From the NCBI GenBank assembly GCA_031286975.1, contig JAITTM010000128.1, positions 1 through 12,224 of the forward strand: DNA of 12,224 nt. Reading direction: 5' to 3'. Shown in pieces: positions 1 through 5,733 of this stretch (its first letter is position 1; the number at the start of each line of letters is the position of its first letter). The stretch is from Coriobacteriales bacterium (GTDB lineage: Bacteria; Actinomycetota; Coriobacteriia; Coriobacteriales; UBA8131). The position numbers and the translations under genes are program-made. The notes under the pieces were generated by a model. The model was not told the DNA's origin. It did no database searches and worked only from the letters and a program-made list of their open reading frames with translations.

Positions 1-778
1 GCGCCGACTTGGTCACCAGTATGTTGGCATAGGGCGAGTCGGCACCCTCGCGGAAGAGGTTGGTAGTGGGGTCGATACCCGCCTCGAGGATGCGGTTGGT
101 GTTGGAGATGTAGACATCGTACTCGTCGCTGGTGCGCACGATGAGCCCGGCCTCAAGCTCGACGATCTCAATAGGCTTCACATAGGTCGCGATGTCGTTT
201 TTGGTGGTGGTTACCGGGTCGATGTCCGGCTTGAGGGTGATAAAGCCGGCTTCTTCGAGGATGCGCAGGGCGCGATATTCATTGGTGCCGTCATTGGGGA
301 TGGCGACAACCGCGTTGTCGGGCACCTCGCTGGCAGAAGCATACCGAGTGGAGTAGGCGCCAATGGGCTCGACATGGATGCCGCCAACGCTCACGAGGTC
401 AAAGCCCTTCTCGGCAACAACGGAGTCGAGGTACGGCTCGTGCTGCATGTAGTTGACGTCGAGCTCGCCATCATCGACCAACAGGTTGAGCTGGCTCTCG
501 TCAGTGGGGACGATAATCTCGAGGTTGACACCCTGCTCGGCGAGCGTGGGCTTGATAAACTCGAGCAGCTCGGCATGGGGCACCTGCGCGGCACCTACCC
601 TGAGGGTGACAGGCGCGTTGGCCGCGGCGCTGGTGTTTGCGGAGTTGCTGCTGTTGTCGGTGTTGGCAGCATTGGTATCGCTTGCCGGTGAGCCGCAAGC
701 GGCGAGCAGCAGGGCGGTCAACGCGGCGGTTACCGCGATGGCAAGGAGCACTAGTCTGGTGGTTGTGCGCTGTTTCAT
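1..778 (-). CDS. metQ: MetQ/NlpA-family substrate-binding lipoprotein (3' end off window)
   Basis: This is the extracellular solute receptor of the MetNIQ importer. It is held in the membrane by a lipid and delivers methionine (or a related amino acid) to MetI. The start is ATG at 778, preceded by AAAGGA about nine bases upstream. The N-terminus is a lipoprotein signal peptide: basic KQR, then a hydrophobic run, then lipobox LLAAC with the lipidated Cys at residue 28. A Ser/Asn/Ala-rich linker follows (about residues 31-55). The mature domain shows family hallmarks, including the stretch VNYMQHEPYLD near residue 105. About 259 codons are visible and the family is usually 260-290 residues long, so only the C-terminal tip is missing. 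The gene is third in order after metN and metI, but 244 bp separate it from metI. Methionine specificity is inferred from the neighbours; NlpA-family receptors can bind other ligands. Confidence 0.9.
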   Translation of the reverse strand, partial: MKQRTTTRLVLLAIAVTAALTALLLAACGSPASDTNAANTDNSSNSANTSAAANAPVTLRVGAAQVPHAELLEFIKPTLAEQGVNLEIIVPTDESQLNLLVDDGELDVNYMQHEPYLDSVVAEKGFDLVSVGGIHVEPIGAYSTRYASASEVPDNAVVAIPNDGTNEYRALRILEEAGFITLKPDIDPVTTTKNDIATYVKPIEIVELEAGLIVRTSDEYDVYISNTNRILEAGIDPTTNLFREGADSPYANILVTKSA

Positions 779-877
779 GATGATGATCCTTTCAGAGTTA
801 TTGGTTGCTGGCTATCGGTTACGGGTGACGACTTGCAGCTTGCAGGCAACAGCTTGCGGGTTGCGAGCAGCAGGCTA

Positions 878-929
878 CCGTTGCTACGTGCCGCTGCTAC
901 GTGCCGTTGCTACGTGCCGCTGCGGCTTG
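878..929. repeat. 13-bp tandem repeat, four units, in the metI-metQ gap
   Basis: Three head-to-tail units of CCGYTGCTACGTG (878-890, 891-903, 904-916; Y alternates T, C, T) are followed by a decayed fourth unit, CCGCTGCGGCTTG (917-929). The array lies in the 244-bp spacer (779-1022) between metI and metQ and would be transcribed as part of the metNIQ message. The rest of the spacer has other GCTTGC/TTGCGR near-repeats (about 831-876) and one short hairpin. I see no gene in it. The array could change length by slippage or affect metQ expression, but nothing in the sequence proves a role. Confidence 0.85.
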
Positions 930-942
930 CCGCCAAGAGTGA

Positions 943-961
943 GCCCGGTCTTATCCCGGGC
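943..961 (-). other. Short GC hairpin between metI and metQ
   Basis: GCCCGG (943-948) and CCGGGC (956-961) form a 6-bp perfect stem with a 7-base loop, about 60 nt downstream of the metI stop on the minus strand. No T-run follows on either strand, so it is not a classical intrinsic terminator. It might stabilise the 3' end of metNI mRNA or partially attenuate read-through into metQ. Confidence 0.4.
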
Positions 962-1022
962 CTGCGCATTCGCTGCATACCCCGACAGCCTGGGATGCCA
1001 CCAACCGCGTGACGCCACAGTC

Positions 1023-1718
1023 TTAAAGATGCCGTTTGCGCACGATATGCTTTGCCCACGCGTCACCTCCCAGCTGCACCAGCTCGACGATGACGATAAG
1101 CGCCAGAACGGCGGCCACCATCATATGCGTGAGAAACCGGTTGTAACCAAAGCGCACCGCAACGTCGCCCAAGCCACCGCCGCCAAAGAACCCGGCAAGC
1201 GCGGTCACCGAGATCACCGCAATGACGGCGATGGTGAAATTACGGATAAGACCGGGCAGCGCCTCGGGCAGCGCCACCTTGAGCACGAGCTCCCAGTTGC
1301 GGGCACCGATGCTCTTTGCCGCCTCGAGCTTGCCGCGCGGCACCTCGAGAAAGCTGCCTTCGACCATGCGCGCGAACATCGGTATGCAGGTGAGCGCCAG
1401 CGCAATGATTACCGCACCCGGACCTATGGAGCGCCCGATGATGAGCTTTGCGAGCGGCAGGGTCAGGATGATGATGACCATCGAGGGCAATGAGCGCAAC
1501 GCGTTGATGACGGCGCCAAATAGCGCATAGAACACGCGAACTGGACGCAATCCGTCCGGGCGGGTCACAAACAGCGCCGTGCCAAGAATCAGCCCGAGCA
1601 CCGCCATCAACAGGGTGGATAGGCTGGTCATATAGAGGGTGTCACCAATGGCGGGCAGGATGACCTCCCAAGTCTCAAGCGAGAACGTGCGGCGGATAAC
1701 TTCGGTTAGCTCGCTCAT
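1023..1718 (-). CDS. metI: MetI-type ABC permease
   Basis: This is the membrane channel of a methionine-class importer. It would work as a homodimer on two MetN ATPases and receive substrate from MetQ. The protein has 231 residues, normal for MetI (about 215-230). It shows hydrophobic segments near residues 20-50, 60-80, 90-115, 160-180 and 195-215. The EAA coupling loop at about residues 125-155 reads EAAKSIGARNWELVLKVALP. A glycine-rich FFGGGGLGDVAVRFGY stretch after it is characteristic of MetI. The start ATG at 1718 overlaps the metN stop as ATGA, and a GGAGG lies about 10 bases upstream inside metN, so translation is probably coupled. The stop is TAA at 1023-1025. Confidence 0.93.
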   Translation of the reverse strand: MSELTEVIRRTFSLETWEVILPAIGDTLYMTSLSTLLMAVLGLILGTALFVTRPDGLRPVRVFYALFGAVINALRSLPSMVIIILTLPLAKLIIGRSIGPGAVIIALALTCIPMFARMVEGSFLEVPRGKLEAAKSIGARNWELVLKVALPEALPGLIRNFTIAVIAVISVTALAGFFGGGGLGDVAVRFGYNRFLTHMMVAAVLALIVIVELVQLGGDAWAKHIVRKRHL

Positions 1719-2515
1719 ATACCCGCGCCCTCCTTCCAGCCCCCGCTTGTCATCTCACTGTTCACCTGCATAAAGACCTTCATCGTCTCGCTGGTGGGGT
1801 TGGTGAGCACCTCGCGCACGCTACCGCGCTCGACGATGCGGCCGTTTTCCAATACGGCGACGTTGCGGCAGGCGTATTTGATGACCTCGATCTGATGGGT
1901 AACAAGAACGATGGTAAGCCCAAGGCGTTGGTTGATATTGATGAGAAGATCAAGAACGTTGAGGGCGATCTGCGGGTCGAGCGCGCTAGTGGCCTCGTCG
2001 CTCAGCAAGACGATGGGCTCGTTGGCAAGCGCCCGCGCAATGCCCACCCGCTGCTTTTGTCCGCCGCTGAGTTGCCCTGGGTAGAAGTCGCGCCGATCGG
2101 TGAGCCCAACAAGCTCGAGTATCTCATCAACGCGGGCGCGCCGCTCGGCTGACCGCTGGCCTGCAACCTCGAGCGGAAAGGAGACATTGCCCACAACGGT
2201 GCGCGCCTCCAGCAGGTTGAACTGCTGGAATATCATGCCGATCTTGCGACGGAACACGAGCAGCTGCTCATGCGAAAGGGAGCAGACATCGTGTTCGCCT
2301 ATGCGCACGCTGCCGCTCTCTGGCTCCTCCAGACGGTTGAGGCAGCGCAACAGGGTTGACTTACCAGCTCCGGAGAAGCCCATGATGCCAAAGATATCGC
2401 CTTGGGGAATGCTGAGGTCGATGTCGCGCAGCACCTCAACAGGAGCAACAACCGAGCGCTTGGCTCCCCAAAAGGTCTTGTTCAAGCCTTGTATGCTGAT
2501 GAATGGCTCCGACAT
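1715..2515 (-). CDS. metN: MetN-type ATPase lacking the C-terminal NIL domain
   Basis: This is the cytoplasmic ATPase that powers MetNIQ uptake. Counting from ATG 2515 the protein is 266 residues. It has Walker A GFSGAGKST (46-54), Q-loop Gln98 in IFQQF, signature LSGGQ (149-153), Walker B ending LLSDE (Asp173/Glu174) and switch His207. I chose ATG 2515 (an ATG at 2518 precedes it in frame) because AAGGGGAG lies just upstream. The longer frame back to 2575 has no ribosome site and starts with unconserved residues. E. coli MetN is about 343 residues and ends in a NIL (ACT-like) domain that binds methionine and shuts transport down; that domain is absent here. The Walker and EAA partners clearly match methionine-class systems, but without NIL the substrate could be another amino acid. 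Confidence 0.9.
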   Translation of the reverse strand: MSEPFISIQGLNKTFWGAKRSVVAPVEVLRDIDLSIPQGDIFGIMGFSGAGKSTLLRCLNRLEEPESGSVRIGEHDVCSLSHEQLLVFRRKIGMIFQQFNLLEARTVVGNVSFPLEVAGQRSAERRARVDEILELVGLTDRRDFYPGQLSGGQKQRVGIARALANEPIVLLSDEATSALDPQIALNVLDLLININQRLGLTIVLVTHQIEVIKYACRNVAVLENGRIVERGSVREVLTNPTSETMKVFMQVNSEMTSGGWKEGAGI

Positions 2516-2580
2516 CATACTCCCCTTCTGGCGTACGGGTTGCCCTTCTCCGTGAGTTACCCTTAAATGAAACATTAGCT

Positions 2581-2592
2581 AACTTATAAGTT
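2581..2592. promoter_or_regulatory. 12-bp perfect palindrome upstream of metN (possible operator)
   Basis: AACTTATAAGTT is a perfect 12-bp palindrome lying 66 bp upstream of the metN start. Outside it, ACATTAG (2573-2579) and CTATGT (2595-2600) extend the symmetry with one missing base. It sits between the candidate TTGACA promoter and the gene, where a repressor would act. It does not match the E. coli MetJ box or a SAM riboswitch. AT-rich palindromes can arise by chance, so this is tentative. Confidence 0.4.
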
Positions 2593-2616
2593 TACTATGT
2601 TTATTTGTACTCAACC

Positions 2617-2645
2617 ATGGTGACAAGAACAACACCGCTTGTCAA
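2617..2645 (-). promoter_or_regulatory. Candidate promoter for metNIQ
   Basis: On the minus strand a perfect -35 box, TTGACA (2645-2640), is followed after 17 bp by a poor -10, CACCAT (2622-2617). The -35 is convincing but the -10 matches only half the consensus, so the promoter may need an activator, or the real start may lie elsewhere in this AT-rich stretch. Nothing resembling a SAM-I riboswitch or T-box lies between here and metN. Confidence 0.3.
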
Positions 2646-2760
2646 GTGCGATAGCAGAAAAGGTAATGACAGCGATAGAGCACGCTACGCTCGGCTTTTC
2701 TTCGACATGAGTTTATCCATAAGATTTTCCTACGATTCATATACCATGTATTAATAACGT

Positions 2761-2790
2761 GTGACAAATTGAATACAGTATCCATATAAA
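2761..2790 (+). promoter_or_regulatory. Candidate promoter for the truncated antitoxin gene
   Basis: GTGACA (2761-2766) and TATAAA (2785-2790), separated by 18 bp, form a plausible sigma-70-type promoter. They lie 32 bp upstream of the antitoxin start codon, which also has a strong ribosome site (GAAAGGAG, 2806-2813). The palindrome TATTAATA (2749-2756) just upstream could be part of an old autorepression operator, as is common for RelB-family operons. Confidence 0.35.
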
Positions 2791-2793
2791 GAG

Positions 2794-2904
2794 TTAAAGT
2801 CGTTTGAAAGGAGCAGACGTTATGGCACAGACAACATTAAACGTCCGGATGGATGATGGTGCAAAAAGACAATTTGACGCATTTTGCGCCTGCTTTCCTG
2901 CCAC
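2794..2904 (-). pseudogene. Orphan ribosome site and GTG start downstream of nikE
   Basis: After the nikE stop the minus strand shows GGAGG (2917-2913), an 8-base spacer and GTG at 2904, a near-ideal initiation site. It sits 43 nt past nikE, as expected for the next gene of the nik operon. Only about five codons (V-A-G-K-Q) are free. From 2890 onward the frame reads through the reverse complement of the antitoxin gene and stops at TAA 2794-2796, giving a 36-residue nonsense peptide. This suggests that a former operon gene lost everything but its start at the same breakpoint that truncated the antitoxin. The identity of the lost gene cannot be told. Confidence 0.45.
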
Positions 2905-2941
2905 TGATCTCACCTCCAACAAACAGTTACACTCACTATAG
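2822..2941 (+). pseudogene. Truncated RelB/DinJ-family antitoxin (39 codons)
   Basis: A ribosome site GAAAGGAG precedes ATG 2822. The first 23 residues (2822-2890) read MAQTTLNVRM, then DDGAKRQFDAFCA, a textbook N-terminus of RelB/DinJ antitoxins: a beta strand for ribbon-helix-helix DNA binding, then the first helix. Intact members are about 85-100 residues and continue with a second helix and a toxin-wrapping tail. Here the similarity stops at codon 23, and 16 unrelated residues (CFPATDLTSNKQLHSL) lead to TAG at 2939-2941. No toxin gene follows; the next gene is nikE on the opposite strand, ending 6 bp away. I read this as the remnant of a type II toxin-antitoxin module cut by a deletion. 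The family assignment is from memory of the motif and was not checked by a search. Confidence 0.75.
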
Positions 2942-2947
2942 AATCTC

Positions 2948-3544
2948 TCAGATTCCCAGCACCTCAACGCGGGTAGCCAGACGCTTGGTGAGTGCGCGAG
3001 AATGCGAGACAAACACGAGGCCGATGCCGCGCTCATGCAGCTCCTGAAGCAGCACCTGCCAGATGACCGCCTGCGTCACGGCGTCGAGCATGGTGGTTAT
3101 CTCGTCGGCAATCAGGTAGCGGGGCTGGGTTGCCAGGGCGCGTGCGATGCAAAAGCGCTGCAGCTCACCGCCACTGAGTTCATGCGGATACCGAGACAAC
3201 CAGGCGTCCCTGATTCCCAGCCGCTCCCTGAGCTCGGGTGTCACCGTGCCCGCCTCGGCCAGGGTGTCCTGCAGGCGCATCCGCGGATCGACGGCGAGCT
3301 CAGGATGCTGCCAGATCATCTGCACCGGACTCACGCCGCGTTTGGGCAGGGGCTTGCCGCCAAGAAGGACGGTGCCTGATGTTGGCTGCAGGTACCCCGC
3401 CAGCAGCTTGCTCAGCGTGCTCTTGCCCGCACCCGAGGGTGCCGCAAGTGCCACACGCTCGTCGCGACCAAGCGCAAGGTCAAGGCCTGCGAAGATGGGG
3501 CGTTGCGCGTTATAGGCAAAGCTGAGGTCGCTCGCTTCTAGCAT
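2948..3544 (-). CDS. nikE: NikE-type ABC ATPase, short form
   Basis: This is the second ATPase of the nickel/peptide-class importer and would pair with NikD. The protein has 198 residues: Q-loop Gln79 in MIWQHP, signature LSGGE (123-127), Walker B LIADE (Asp147/Glu148) and switch His181 in FVSHS. The P-loop reads APSGAGKST (35-43), with Ala in place of the usual first Gly; the essential GKST is intact. NikE and DppF proteins are usually 260-330 residues, so this one lacks the C-terminal oligopeptide-transporter extension and ends soon after the H-loop. The start ATG at 3544 overlaps the nikD stop by 7 bp. The stop is TGA at 2948-2950, so the gene ends cleanly just before the scar at about 2890 and its shortness does not look like damage from that event. 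Confidence 0.85.
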   Translation of the reverse strand: MLEASDLSFAYNAQRPIFAGLDLALGRDERVALAAPSGAGKSTLSKLLAGYLQPTSGTVLLGGKPLPKRGVSPVQMIWQHPELAVDPRMRLQDTLAEAGTVTPELRERLGIRDAWLSRYPHELSGGELQRFCIARALATQPRYLIADEITTMLDAVTQAVIWQVLLQELHERGIGLVFVSHSRALTKRLATRVEVLGI

Positions 3545-4809
3545 GGCGCATCACCATCAAAGGGCAGAAGAGCGCTCTTGTCCACTGCCTCACACACGGC
3601 AAAATCGTGCTCGGGTAAGGCGTGCCAGAGGGCTCTGCTGAAGGGGTGCTTGAGCGTGACGGGTGAAGCGAAGTGCGCCACGGCTGTCTCTTCAACCACA
3701 GTGCCATCGTTGAAGACGGCCACACGGTCAGCCACCTGCAGAGCCAACTCGATGTCGTGGGTGATGAGCAGCACGCCTCCGCCAGCGTTTGCAAAATCCC
3801 TGAAATCGGCCAAGGCCAGCCGCGCCAGTTCGAGGTCGAGACCCGGCGTGGGCTCGTCGGCGATGATGACGCGCGGGTTGTCCATGAGCGCGCAGCAGAG
3901 CAGCACGCGACGCGCCATGCCCCCACTGAGCTCGAAGGGGTACTGCTGGGCGACCTTGGGGGTCAGGCCGTAGCGCGCAAAGAGTTCCTGCTGCTTGCGG
4001 ACGCGCTCTTTGCGTGTGCCGCGCCCAGAAAGGCTCTGACTGTGGCCCGGCGCACTCAGATCCTGCTCGCGCATTGGTAGACGCTTTGCTCGATTCTCGC
4101 GCATTTTGCCCGCGATTGGCGCCTTCTTGGCAAAGCCCTGCACCTGCTTGCCCACCTTCATGAGTGGGTCGAGGTGGTTGATGCTCTGGGGAACAAGGGA
4201 GATGCCGTTGCCGCGCAGCTGTGCCAAGCTGCGGGCATCCTGCTCCTCGCCGTCAAACCAGATGCGCCCCTTGACCGTGGCATTGGGCTCAAACATGCCC
4301 ATGATGGCATCGGCCAGCAGGGTCTTGCCGGAGCCGGATGCCCCCACGATGGCCACAATCTCGCCCGCGTGCACCGAGACATGCAGGTCATGGATGACCG
4401 GGACGAGGTTTTGCCGTGCGCGCAAAAACGCTTGGGCAGCAAAGAAGGGTGCCTGCCCCGCCTTGCTGTCCTGCCCCACGTGCTGCGCCCGCCCCGCTCC
4501 AGCGCTCTGCCCCAGCCCGTCGTCGCCCTTCCCCGCTGCGGCGCTCTGCCTGTCGTCGCCCTGCCGTCTGCTCGACTCGTACAGGGTGAAGCCGATGTTG
4601 AGACCCTCGACTTGGAGCAGGTGGTGGCCGCCGGCGTGCCGCGAGGCGGGTGTGTGTGCGTGGTGGTGGTGCTCCTGCGTTGACGAGTGCTCGATGAGGC
4701 TGTGATTGCGCGGCGGCTGAGCGGCGGCGGCTGAGCTCATTTCGGGGTGGCCCAAAGCGTCTGTGGTGGGCAGGTTATAAGGGGCGATCTCGCTCGGTTT
4801 TCTCTGCAA
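3538..4809 (-). CDS. nikD: NikD-type ABC ATPase with histidine-rich N-terminal tail
   Basis: This is the first ATPase of the importer. The core has Walker A GASGSGKT (156-163), Q-loop Gln208 followed by INHLDPLMKVGKQV (a stretch typical of NikD), signature LSGGM (294-298), Walker B VIIADE (Glu319) and His351. The 423-residue length far exceeds the usual 250-330. The extra length lies in three places: an N-terminal tail (1-63) with 11 His, including HHHH at 47-50 and HH at 62-63; a Gly/Ala/Asp/Gln-rich insert (about 81-121) between the first two strands; and a basic insert (about 228-270) in the helical subdomain. The start is TTG 4809, chosen for the AGAGGT five bases upstream; the ATG at 4740 (codon 24) lacks a ribosome site, and the His tract stays in either way. 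The His tail suggests metal storage or sensing at the cytoplasmic exit. Confidence 0.88.
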   Translation of the reverse strand: MQRKPSEIAPYNLPTTDALGHPEMSSAAAAQPPRNHSLIEHSSTQEHHHHAHTPASRHAGGHHLLQVEGLNIGFTLYESSRRQGDDRQSAAAGKGDDGLGQSAGAGRAQHVGQDSKAGQAPFFAAQAFLRARQNLVPVIHDLHVSVHAGEIVAIVGASGSGKTLLADAIMGMFEPNATVKGRIWFDGEEQDARSLAQLRGNGISLVPQSINHLDPLMKVGKQVQGFAKKAPIAGKMRENRAKRLPMREQDLSAPGHSQSLSGRGTRKERVRKQQELFARYGLTPKVAQQYPFELSGGMARRVLLCCALMDNPRVIIADEPTPGLDLELARLALADFRDFANAGGGVLLITHDIELALQVADRVAVFNDGTVVEETAVAHFASPVTLKHPFSRALWHALPEHDFAVCEAVDKSALLPFDGDAPC

Positions 4810-4818
4810 CTTTGACCT

Positions 4819-5733
4819 CTATTCCTGCGAACGATGGGGGTCGATGAGCGTGCGAAGATTAGAGCCAGCGCGGTCGAACAAAAACACGGTGGCAATGAGC
4901 GCAAGACCGGGAAAGAGGGCGAGCCACCACATGCCAGCGCTTAAGTAGCTCATGGATTCGCTGAGGATGATGCCGATGGCCGGTTGCTCAGGCGGGAGAC
5001 CAAAGCCGAGAAAGGTGATGGCGGCTTCGTGCAGGATGGCGTGCGGAAACAGCAGCACCAGACCCACCAAAAGCTGCGGAAACACGTAGGGCAGCAGGTG
5101 GTCAAGCGCGATGCGCACGGGGCTTCTGCCCAGCTTGCGAGCCACAGCAACAAAGCTCGACTCCTTGCATTGGAGAATCTCGGCGCGGATGAGACGTGCG
5201 AGGTTGGGCCAGTGGGTCAGCGCCACGCCGATGGTCACGCCCCAAAAGCCGCGGCCGATGGCAAAGGAGATGAGGATGAGCAAGACGATGTGCGGGATGC
5301 CCATCATCAGGTCGATGAGCCAGGTGATGGCGGTGTCGGCCTTCTTGCCACCCAGAGCTGCCGCGGTGCCAAGGAGAAGGGCGAGCACAGCGCTGGTTCC
5401 GGCTGCCAACAGGCCCACCAGCACGCTGGTCGAGAGACCCGCGAGACTGCGAGCAAGCATGTCGCGCCCCATCCAGTCGGTGCCAAAAAGGTGTTGCAGG
5501 CTGGGCGCGAGGTTTTTGGCGGTAAAGTCGGTCTGCTGCGCTGCGCCATCAAGCAGCCGCCCCGTCAGCACCACGGCCGCCAAAAGCAGCAGCGCCACCA
5601 CCAGCACCACGACGGTCTGCCTGCGGTTGTTGAGCAAGCGGGCGCGCGGCGCATGGAGTATGGGGAGAAGATCGGTGCCCCTATGCACGCTGTGCGCGCT
5701 ATGCGCAGGGCGACTGGCTGCGAGGTCAGGCAT
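4819..5733 (-). CDS. nikC: NikC-type ABC permease
   Basis: This is one of two membrane subunits of the nickel/peptide-class channel. The protein has 304 residues. A cytoplasmic N-terminal tail of about 40 residues carries His11, His14, His17 and His27. Transmembrane segments follow near 41-62, 100-125, 137-158, 160-178, 220-240 and 265-290. The FGTDWMGRD motif (about residue 86) is the family mark of the second DppC/NikC-type subunit. The EAA coupling loop lies at about 193-215 (FVAVARKLGRSPVRIALDHL). The ATG at 5733 overlaps the end of nikB by 8 bp, so translation is probably coupled. The stop TAG (4819-4821) overlaps the nikD ribosome site. Confidence 0.9.
   Translation of the reverse strand: MPDLAASRPAHSAHSVHRGTDLLPILHAPRARLLNNRRQTVVVLVVALLLLAAVVLTGRLLDGAAQQTDFTAKNLAPSLQHLFGTDWMGRDMLARSLAGLSTSVLVGLLAAGTSAVLALLLGTAAALGGKKADTAITWLIDLMMGIPHIVLLILISFAIGRGFWGVTIGVALTHWPNLARLIRAEILQCKESSFVAVARKLGRSPVRIALDHLLPYVFPQLLVGLVLLFPHAILHEAAITFLGFGLPPEQPAIGIILSESMSYLSAGMWWLALFPGLALIATVFLFDRAGSNLRTLIDPHRSQE

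Noticed and set aside
878..929. CRISPR array
   Set aside because: The units are only 13 bp with no spacers between them and no cas genes; they form a simple tandem repeat.
884..1066. A 60-codon minus-strand frame through the 13-bp repeats
   Set aside because: It overlaps the end of metI out of frame, has no ribosome site and ends in the repeat array; it is not a credible gene.
453..1493. Long plus-strand open frame of 346 codons across metQ, the spacer and metI
   Set aside because: It is antisense to two well-supported genes, crosses the repeat-bearing spacer and has no recognisable motif; it reflects GC-rich codon use on the other strand.
2516..2820. SAM riboswitch or T-box leader for the methionine importer
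   Set aside because: I looked for the conserved SAM-I core and a T-box sequence in the metN leader and found neither; only promoter-like boxes and one palindrome are present.
2761..2941. Complete toxin-antitoxin module
   Set aside because: The antitoxin similarity ends at codon 23 and no toxin frame follows before nikE, so only a remnant is present.
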